A stretch of 64,000 nucleotides of DNA from Delphinus delphis (Eukaryota > Chordata > Mammalia > Artiodactyla > Delphinidae): assembly GCF_949987515.2 (NCBI RefSeq), contig NC_082694.2:43114451-43178450 (forward strand). The letters are read 5' to 3'. Position numbers and translations under genes: made by a program. Of this stretch, positions 56,035-64,000 are shown one piece after another. How positions within the stretch are numbered: the stretch's first letter is position 1; the number at the start of each line of letters is the position of its first letter. The notes beneath the pieces are model-generated. The model had not been told where the DNA came from. It ran no database searches and saw only the letters and a list, made by a program, of their open reading frames with translations.

Positions 56035-56559
56035 TAAATTCATATTCTACGTTCTTTTCTCTTTTTTCCCCACAGAAGGAATGCCTAGGTTTCCATCTAA
56101 GCAAAATACACAGAATTACCGTATTAATAATATTTTCAGGTTATTTCTATAGGAAGCATTCTCAAGGTCTAGTTTAGAGTCTAGAACTTTGGGATCTAGG
56201 GAAGCCACCTCTCCTTTCCACCTCCAAAAGGGAATTCTGTTTTTTAAAGGAGAAGATTCCCCTAGCTTTCCCAAAGGTACAGCCTTCTCTCTCTCCAGGC
56301 AATAGCCTGTAAGTTGCAAGGCTAGGACTGCATCGACTCCAAGGCCAAAGAAACTTGCTTTGGACTGTACAGTGCACCGTGAACAGATTCAATGAGACTA
56401 CGGATCTGCCAAAGGCCTGGACTCAGTGGACATCTAACAAATACCAGTTCTCTTTCCTTCCACTCACAAATAATTGCCTTTCTGGCTGAAGCCCCCTCCT
56501 TGCTTTCAGTGAATGGTAGTATCAACAGTGAATAAACCCTACATAAAACATCCACAGAA
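56035..56559. other. Unassigned sequence
   Basis: No gene or confident repeat; minus-strand frames here are chance. Confidence 0.45.
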
Positions 56560-56730
56560 GGTATTATTAGGTTCAGTTTTCCAGTTGAGGGAAAGTGACG
56601 TTCAGGGAAATTAAGTCTCCGCAACCCTCACTAACATTCAGATAACTAAAAGATAGCAGTCAGGATCTGAACCCAGATTTTTCCGAGTCCAAAAGAAAGT
56701 TCAATCTTGTTAACTCCCATCTTAAGGGGA
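56560..56730 (-). repeat. MIR, minus strand
   Basis: gttttccagttgagggaaag, gtgacgttcagggaaattaa and 'caggatctgaacccagattt' are reversed MIR phrases. Confidence 0.75.
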
Positions 56731-56944
56731 TCTTCACAGTTGCACAGTGCCCTAAGGAAACTCCCGTTCCTGAGATGACACTGGCTGAACCCAGAATCCT
56801 TGCATGTATCAACTAATGAGAGCTCCCCCAACACTGTCTTCCATTTTAGTACAAAATAGTTTAGGCGGGAGCAAGGAGTTCTTCCTACAGAGGTATAGAC
56901 AGCCCAAAGAGTGAGTTTCAGAACAGAAACATTCTAATGAACAT

Positions 56945-57560
56945 CAATTAAATCTCTCTCTTGTGGAAGCAGCTCAGAGGTTCTTCTTTGGTAGAATGGA
57001 TGAACAAATTGTGGTACATCCGGACGATGAAATATTACTCAATGCTAAAAAGAAATGAGCTATCAAACCATGAAAAGACATGGAGGAATCTGAAATCCAT
57101 ATTATTAACTGAGAGCAGCCAATCTGAAAGGGCTACATACTGTATGATTCCAACTATATGACATTCTGGAAAAGGCAAAACACTGGAGACAGTAAAGAGA
57201 TCAGTGGTTGCCAGGAGAGGGGTGGGGGGATGAATAGGCAGAGCACAGAGGATTTTTAGGGCGGTGAAAGTAACCTACGTGATATTAAAATGATGGATAT
57301 CTGCTATTACACTTTTGTCCAAACCCACAGAATGTACAACACGAAGAATGGACCCCAAGGTAAACTATGGACTTTGGGTGATTATGATGTATCAATGTAG
57401 GTTCATCAGTTGTAACCAAGGTACCCCTTTGATGAGAGACGTTGATAGTGTGGAAGGCTGTGCATGTGTGGGGCAGGGGGTAGATGGGAAAACTCTGTAC
57501 CTTTCTCTCAATTTTGTTGTTAAGTCTAAAACTTCTCCAAAATATAAAGTCTTGGGGGGA
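56945..57560 (+). mobile_element. Old LINE-1 3' end (L1M-type)
   Basis: The plus-strand frame 56961-57161 reads the ORF2 terminus (WMNKLWYIRTMKYYSMLKRNE). The 3' UTR follows with 'taaactatggactttgggtg', gatgtatcaatgtaggttca and gcatgtgtggggcagggggt, which I associate with old L1M subfamilies. 5'-truncated and diverged. Confidence 0.9.
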
Positions 57561-58261
57561 AAAATGTCTCATTTGAAAACATGTCTGAAAATGGCGAACT
57601 ACACGGGCTTCTCATGATTAGCTTGAGGAAGTGTCGAGATTTGCCCACAATGGTTTGGGCTGCTGTCAAACCACCAGGTCATGCTATGAGAGTAAAAAGA
57701 GGACGCTCTCGGAGTGAATGAACTTCAGAATGGGAGTGACTCACGTAAAATGTGCTTCCTGAAGACATTCAAGTGTTTGCTACTGACAATGACGTCATGA
57801 GGGCTGTGTTAAGAAAGGCCTCTCTTCCCTGCATTGTTACTCACACGAAGCTTACCTCAACTGTCAATTGCCGCTGCTCAAAGCACTCAAGAAGTCAATC
57901 CTATATATGAGTCATATCCACCTCTCTGTACATAACACATGTATCTGGAAAAGATGTTTTTTGCTCTGAGTAAATCAAAGTTTCTTTATGTCAAATCATT
58001 TTATATCAGGTTTGCTTTAGTCAAAGGTATTACATCTTCTGCAGCAAAGCCGGAAGCAGGCAGGAACATCTTGACATTGGAAGGAACAGAACTACAAAAC
58101 AACCATTACCCATTACCGGCTATTCTATCAACTTTGCTTCACTGCAGGCCAGTGCTGGGATGCACTTGGGCTGTGTGTGCGTCCTGCTCTTTCCACTTGA
58201 GCCATCACTGGATCCACCATCTTGCTTGCTAAGTAAAACAGCCCAGATACGGACAAGGCGT
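57561..58261. other. Unassigned sequence
   Basis: No recognised feature. Confidence 0.5.
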
Positions 58262-58450
58262 GGGCCCTGAAGCCACAGAGACATTTGTTCTAATCGTGGT
58301 GCTGCCAATTATTAGGTACACTACTTTTAATCTCCCCGACTCTCAGTTTCCTCACCTGTAAGATGAAGGTAACAATATTTTGTAGAACTGCTGTAAGCAT
58401 AAGAAATAACTGGTACAAAATAATCAACGATAGGCTAAGTATTATTACTT
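58262..58450 (+). repeat. MIR fragment
   Basis: ccgactctcagtttcctcac followed by ctgtaagatgaaggtaacaa is the MIR core in sense. Confidence 0.85.
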
Positions 58451-58499
58451 TTACGTGCATACATCAACAAAGAGCAAACCCGAAGTCTCCACGCATCAG

Positions 58500-58640
58500 T
58501 GTCACTCAACAGAAGAAAAAGGGCCATTCATTCAACAGATGTTGGTTCATGAAGTTTCTAGACTACCTCTTATCATTGGGCAAGGCACCAGGGTCACTCC
58601 TACGAATGAGTGAGGCCTGCGTGGAGCTTGACTCCACTGA
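58500..58640 (-). repeat. L2 antisense fragment
   Basis: ccattcattcaacagatgtt then tgggcaaggcaccagggtca and 'gcctgcgtggagcttgactc' match antisense L2. Confidence 0.65.
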
Positions 58641-59164
58641 AAAGCTGATCTGATTACACTGGACTTAAACCCAGCTTTTTTAAAGCACAGATGATAATTT
58701 CTGTGTTATGGAATTAATATATTTCATCGTGGTGAATTTCGTTATTTACTACTTTTCTTGTTTTGCATACTGAAAAGCAGGCAATCCCTTTAACTGGTAA
58801 GACTACAACATGCAAGGAAGTGAAGAAAAATGAGTTTAAAAACATTTATAATAAACTACTCAAAAAGACTCCAATTTCAACTATTCAAGGCACAGGAAGT
58901 AAATTATGAAGATGACCCCCTTAGATTTCTTCGGTTTGGGCTGAAGTTCTAGAAATTCTTTAAATGTTTAACCTTATCTCCAGCTTAAAAATCTAAATTA
59001 TTGAGAAAGTCACATAAATTGTGAATCTAGCAAAACCACTCATTCTGAATTTTCAATCAGCCTGAATTAGGCAAAATGCCTTTCTAAGATAACAACAGCT
59101 AGGAAAGAGAAAAATGTAACCCACTTTGGATGATAATCACATTGAGTCTGGCAGTATCTTACTA
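58641..59164. other. Unassigned AT-rich sequence
   Basis: No recognised feature. Confidence 0.5.
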
Positions 59165-59275
59165 GATCATCTTGTCTGGAAGGACAGGTGCTGCATCTTG
59201 CTCACTGCTATAACTCAGCAGCCAGCCCGGCCCTGGCACATAGTAGGTATTCAATAAATACCTATTGCCTAACCA
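59165..59275 (+). repeat. L2 3'-end fragment
   Basis: ggccctggcacatagtaggt then attcaataaatacctattg is the L2 terminus in sense. Confidence 0.8.
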
Positions 59276-59344
59276 AGTGTCAAACATGCTCACTTGAAAT
59301 TTTATTACAGATGGCAGCTCTCCAGCTGGAAACAGTATGGACTA

Positions 59345-59681
59345 TGCTATGGACTGAATGTCCTCAAATCCCTAGGGTAAAGCCCTGATCGGCCCCCCCA
59401 TGTGATGGTATTTGGAGGTGGAGCTTTTGAAAGGTAATTAGGTCATGAGGGTGGAGCCCTCATGAATGGGAGTAGTGCCCTTAAATGAAAAACACGAGAT
59501 GATCTCTCTTCTCTCTCTAGCATTTGTGGATACAACAACCAGAAAGAGGACTCTCACCAGAATCCTATCATGCTGGCACACTGATCTTAGACTTCCAGTC
59601 TCTAGAACTGTGAGAAATAAAATTCTATTGTTAAGCTACTTAGTCTGTGATATTTTTGTTACAGCAGCCCAAGCTATGACA
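59345..59681 (+). mobile_element. Solo LTR of an old MaLR/ERVL-type element
   Basis: It starts tgctatggactgaatgtcct and includes gatggtatttggaggtggag, tctctagaactgtgagaaat, 'aaaattctattgttaagcta' and a CA end near 59680. The tail 'cagtctgtgatatttttgttacagcagccc' type wording is that of MST/MLT1 LTRs. No internal retroviral region is adjacent, so it is a solo LTR. The 5-bp flanks do not match, so the exact ends are uncertain. Confidence 0.8.
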
Positions 59682-60420
59682 GGGGGTTACTACATGCAAT
59701 AAACACAGTAATTAAAACATTTCTAAGTCATTATTTTCACTAACTTAAACTCACACCACCACAATTCCTCTGACCTTATTAAATTAGACATATGATCGTG
59801 TAAGTGGTCATGCAATGAGTTAAAATTTGAATATTTCTATAAAACATTTTCATTCCAACTCAAAAATTGCCATTAAGAGAGAGAAGTTTTCCTATGCTGA
59901 AGTGTCACAGAACTTATAGTATAGAAGGAGAGGCCATGACCATCCTGTTCATAACCATATCATTTAGCACAGACTGGCACATAAGAATTTAATACAATTT
60001 TTGTGAAGAAAGTGAAAGAAGAAAAAAAAGAGCATGAGAAAGGAGGGAATCTCTTCTTGGAACAAGTTTATAGTTCGACTGAAAGGAAATGTGTCAATCT
60101 TCAAATTGTCGTTTTTGGTACCTAATGTCTTTATCTTGGAAACAGGGGTACTTGATTATTAAATCAGCAATGCTGATTAGAGAACAAGAAGCACTCTACA
60201 CAGAATTAAATTCAGTAATTAATCAAAGCCAATGTGCCCACTTGTAAATATCAATATTGAATTTTAAGCATATAAACCAGCCAATCAATTAAAACTGAGA
60301 CCATGACTTTAATCAGTGAATGCTGAGATGCAATTTACTGAATTCTGCAAGTAATGAAACTTAAGTCATTGCTGAAACCTGTTAAAAGGTAAACTAAGGC
60401 ACATCAAAATTGTGAAAAGT
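59682..60420. other. Unassigned AT-rich sequence
   Basis: No recognised feature. Confidence 0.5.
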
Positions 60421-60627
60421 AGGGGCTTCCCTGGTGGCGCAGTGTCCGCCTGCCGATGCAGGGGACACGGGTTCGTGCCCCAGTCCGGAAAGATCCCACA
60501 TGCCGCAGAACGGCTAGGCCCGTGAGCCATGGCCGCTGAGCCTGCACGTCCGGAGCCTGTGCTCCACAATGGGAGAGGCCACAACAGTGAGAAGCCTGCG
60601 TACCGCAAAAAATAAAAAATAAAATAA
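60421..60627 (+). mobile_element. CHR-type SINE, young cetacean-type, with a small 5' deletion
   Basis: Closely matches the copy at 1070 but reads gcagtgtccgcctgccgatg where others have about eight more bases ('ttgagagt'), between the A and B boxes. Flanks aaaattgtgaaaagt (60406-60420) and 'aaaattgtaaaagt' (about 60628-60641) form the duplication, one base apart in length. Confidence 0.94.
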
Positions 60628-60759
60628 AAAATTGTAAAAGTCTATGAGCAAACATGTACTGGCATTGAGCAGTACCAAACCAAAAGTGGTTGGAGCACCT
60701 CCACCTAGAGGAGCTAGGGGCAATGTTTTCATTGTGAAAATGTGAAAGCAAAGAATTTA

Positions 60760-61375
60760 CAGCCTTGCCTCGGTATCCACAGGAATACTGTGGACTGGTT
60801 CCAGGACCCCTGCAGATACCAATATCCATGCATGCTCACGTCTCTTATGTAAAATGATGTAGTATTTGCATATAACCTACGCACATCCTCCCACATACTT
60901 TAAATCGCCTCTAGATTATTTGATACCTAATACAATGTAAATGCTATGTAAATAGTTGCAAAAAATTCAAGCTTTGCTTTTTGGAACTTTCTGGAATTTT
61001 TAATAAAATTTTTATTTATTTATTTATATTTTTGGCTGTGTTGGGTCTTCGTTTCTGTGCGAGGGCTCTCTCTAGTTGCGGCGAGCGGGGACCACTCTTC
61101 ATTGCGGTGCGCGGGCCTCTCACTGTGGCAGCCTCTCGTTGTGGAGCACAAGCTCCAAACGCACAGGCTCAGTAGTTGTGGCTCACAGGCCTAGTTGCTC
61201 CGCGGCATGCGGGATCTTCCCAGACCAGGGCTCGAACCTGTGTCCCCTGCATTGGCAGGCAGATTCTCAACCACTGCGCCACCAGGGAAGCCCCTTTCTG
61301 GAATTTTTAAAACATTTTCTATCATAGTTGGTTGAATCTGAGGATGCAAAACCCACAGATAGGAAGGACCAACTG
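60760..61375 (+). mobile_element. Tigger/pogo-type DNA transposon (MER2-like), split by a SINE
   Basis: The left terminus cagccttgcctcggtatcc and right terminus gataggaaggaccaactg are diverged inverted repeats. TA dinucleotides flank both ends (60758-60759 and 61376-61377), the target site of this superfamily. Inside, gcatataacctacgcacatc and 'tacaatgtaaatgctatgta' are typical. A SINE interrupts it at 61004. No transposase coding is left. Confidence 0.92.
61004..61294 (-). mobile_element. CHR-type SINE, minus strand, nested in the MER2-like element
   Basis: An AT-rich tail on the left (tttatttatttatttatatt) leads to the body and ends gcgccaccagggaagcccc. A perfect 16-bp duplication, tttctggaatttttaa, is at 60988-61003 and 61295-61310. 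Confidence 0.95.
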
Positions 61376-61704
61376 TACTTGACTGCTTATAGCGTTAAGT
61401 GGTTGCCTTATCTGAAAAAGTCTTGTTGGCTGTTTGTGATTGGGTGTCCTTAAGTTTCACTTTCTTGGATTCAAGTGTATTGACTCTGGCTTAAGTTTTG
61501 GTTTGCTCACCTAGGTGACCTGAGTCTAATGACCTCCTTACTGAAATACTTTAACAACCCTGATCTTACTGCCTTTGAGGCAGATACACAAATTACAGAA
61601 TTTCTCGGTGTTGTTATCTACTGGTTGTGCCCTTGCCTTTTGAATAAATCTGGAAGTAGAGGTTGTGTAGTACAAAGAGAACTCCCACAACTGCAAACAC
61701 AGAG

Positions 61705-61955
61705 CAGTATGTTTTAATGTTTAAAAGCACAGGAACTAGATACTGTCCAAGTTCAAGTCCCAATTCCACTACTTACCAGCTGTGTGACCTAGGGCAGGTT
61801 ACTTGACATCTCTGTGCTTCAGTAAATTGCGGGATAATAATAATACCTATGTCACATACTACTTATTGGAAGATCAAGTTAACACCTGTGAAACGCTTAG
61901 AACAGTATCTGCTAAACTGTTCGCTGTTCAGTAAATGTTAGCTATTACTAATAAA
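61705..61955 (+). repeat. MIR, near full length
   Basis: ccactacttaccagctgtgt, gacctagggcaggttacttg, 'gataataataatacctatgt' and gttcagtaaatgttagctat give MIR in sense order. Confidence 0.93.
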
Positions 61956-63419
61956 TGTATGTATTCGCCCTCCATTCCTTAAAGTGACAATGTGTCAGTA
62001 GCATTATATTCTAAATATATCCATACTCTTTTTAAAAATTTTCCTAATAATCCTGAGGATAATCTTCCATGGATTATTAAAATATTTAAAATTTTTTAAA
62101 CATTTAAAAATAAACTTTCTAAAGGAAGTTTACTAAAGTCAGACATTTTCTTTAAAATATCTGAGACACGTTTCTAACTCCCAGATTCCCCCCCCCCCGA
62201 ATAAAACTGAGAGTGAGCATGTGGTGAATCTTATTTTTTTGTACATTTGCTATTTCAACATTTCTGAGTTTCACGTTCATCACAATATTATTGCGGGTGG
62301 CCCAACAGTTCTTCCCATAATTTGAATTTCCTATTCTGCCACCAGCACAGATGCAAATGAAGTCAAAGAGTGTGTTATTTCACTTCATAATTAAGTCTAC
62401 TTGGCCCGGTGAACTCTAGTATAAATGCACCAGTCCTAGAGGAAATTATCATTGCCACTGCACAAAAGTCAAACTTGCATGCATATCGTCTTCCTCAGAA
62501 TTAAAATTCTACTCAGAACCCATCTTCAGCGCCATTGTTTAGTGTGAGCATGACAGTGTTTCAAAAACGTTATTTATTTGAAATGTCAGTTCTGTGAATT
62601 TCCCCTTAAGTCCAGAAAGCCCAAATAAGAGGTGCTATCGTCAGTAAAACCTACAAAATCCAAGGTGCACTTTATCGTCAGTGGCACTGGTCATGAAATG
62701 GGGTGGGATTTCAGATAACGTGTCATATTTCCCAACAAGAATGCACTTACAACAGCCCGGTTCATAGCAATGCAAGGAACCATCACAATTGCTACCTAAT
62801 TGAAGTAACTTATGTAGTTGCTGCTTTCATTTGATGAAAATAAGTAGAATAAAGAGATCTAACATCCACTCTTTCCTCTGTTTGTTCTGACCTTTACCTC
62901 TTTCACAGCTCCTCCTGGCTTTCCTTGATATGATGAACCCCCTCAATTCTTAGGGTCAGTTCCCAAAAATGCCCTTGCAGACTCTTAGCTTCCAAGCAAC
63001 CTTCACAGGAGACAGATCGGCCAACATATTACTTGTCCATTAATGATGCCAGAACATAACAGTCTAAACCATACGTTATACTTATCAAATAATTGCTCTT
63101 TGCATTCACCGAAGACAGTTCAAAACTTTTATGGGTATCGTCATTTTCTTCCTGCAATCAGTCAATCAGAAAAACAAACAAACAAACAAAAAACACCTGG
63201 TAGTTTTTCATCTGCACCATAAACACAGCAACCATTCAGAGAGGAAAAATAATGATCCAGCTCCCATAAAGGCAAACTCCTCTTCTTCCCAAGTTTTTTG
63301 CTCATAGTAATTACCAGCTTTAGAATGCCTTCACTGGTTGCTGCCTTTCAAGAAAACCTACTTATTCTTCCAGATCCAGGGTTCAAATCAAGTTCTTTCC
63401 TACTCATGATACTCCTTGC
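61956..63419. other. Repeat-poor unique sequence
   Basis: About 1.4 kb without a recognised transposon. A 10-C run lies near 62190 and an (AAAC)n run at 63172-63195. The stretch 62220-62620 has balanced composition with homeobox-like TAATTA-type words, and could be conserved non-coding DNA, but sequence alone cannot show this. Confidence 0.4.
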
Positions 63420-63990
63420 TGATCTTCATCCAGTTCTTTATGCAACAAATACTGATTAAGCACTTACTCTGTGCCAGCTCTCCGGCCAAGGACTGAGGGC
63501 CCAGCAGAGAGGAGAATAACAGTTGATGCGCTCTGGGTTCCTGAAGTCCAGTATTATGTCTTTTGAACTATTTTAGTTTGAACCATAAAAGCACGCCCAT
63601 TCTTTCATTTAAACATTGCCTAATGATTACTTACTACGTGCATGGGGGCCGTAAAGTATAGAGAGGACAAAACTGTAGGCCTTAAGCAGCTTACTCTTGA
63701 GTCCAGTACAGGGGACAGACAGACAAGTAAAAAGTTGCAATGCAATGGGATAGGTTTGTGAAAGACTGGTATAAGGGGATATGAAAACATGGAGAAGGAT
63801 TATTTTTGGGTTGAGGAGGAAGCTGGAGGTCCTTTCACAGTGGTAGCACACAAAGGGCAAGAATGTTGTATCCTAATGCAAGAACAATGCAGAGAGACAC
63901 AGGGGGCAAAAGCACTGCCAGGGAACTGGCAGAGAGGCCAGGAAAGTGGGCAGAGGCCAGGGGATGAAGAACCTCTGCCTGTCTTCACCA
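63420..63990 (-). repeat. L2 antisense fragments
   Basis: acaaatactgattaagcact at 63446 and 'taatgattacttactacgtg' at 63621 are two antisense L2 ends. The second continues with ccttaagcagcttactcttg and 'gaagctggaggtcctttcac' towards the window edge. Confidence 0.7.
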
Positions 63991-64000
63991 TGCCCTTTGG

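Overview
The window is nuclear DNA from a mammal, most likely a whale or dolphin. At least ten tRNA-derived SINEs of the cetartiodactyl CHR type begin with the hallmark gggacttccctggtgg or ggggcttccctggtgg. Three of them (1070-1286, 12930-13148, 60421-60627) carry the 'gtgagccatggccgctgagcc' body that I associate with cetacean genomes. Old mammalian L2 and MIR copies, LINE-1 remnants, a MaLR LTR, a pogo/Tigger (MER2-type) element and several hAT elements fill much of the rest. Nothing bacterial, plasmid, phage or CRISPR-like is present.

Gene content is very low. The best coding candidate is one 77-bp exon on the minus strand (29525-29601). It has a good acceptor and donor and a single open frame that encodes a clean leucine-zipper-like coiled coil. 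I could not identify its gene. If it is real, much of the window is probably intron of a large minus-strand gene. The only recognisable protein homology outside transposons is a dead processed copy of RABGGTB (Rab geranylgeranyltransferase beta subunit) at 10536-11590. It has a 15-bp target-site duplication, a lost start codon, a large internal deletion, a 202-bp insertion, an in-frame stop and a missing C-terminus.

Layout. 1-5 kb: AT-rich unique DNA, a young SINE, then a 5'-truncated LINE-1 (2492-4750) flanked by an unusually long 54-bp direct repeat. 5-10 kb: a MIR split by a SINE, a small hAT element and L2 pieces. 10-14 kb: the RABGGTB pseudogene and a long L2 split by a SINE. 14-20 kb: mostly unique DNA with one hAT element. 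20-27 kb: two diverged direct copies of a segment of about 0.65 kb, some 5 kb apart, the second split by an inverted (twin-primed) LINE-1. 27-32 kb: unique DNA with the candidate exon. 32.9-33.9 kb: a hAT element with an 8-bp target duplication and a nested SINE. 34-54 kb: L2 and MIR fragments in otherwise unremarkable DNA. 54-64 kb: LINE-1 fragments, two SINEs, a solo MaLR LTR, a MER2-type element split by a SINE, and more MIR and L2.

No undescribed biological system is evident. The points most worth checking are the coiled-coil exon, the 20.4/25.6-kb duplication, the long LINE-1 flanking repeat and the unidentified 202-bp insert in the pseudogene. Repeat family names come from recognition of consensus wording by eye, without a database search. 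Boundaries without a stated target duplication are good to about 20-50 bases.
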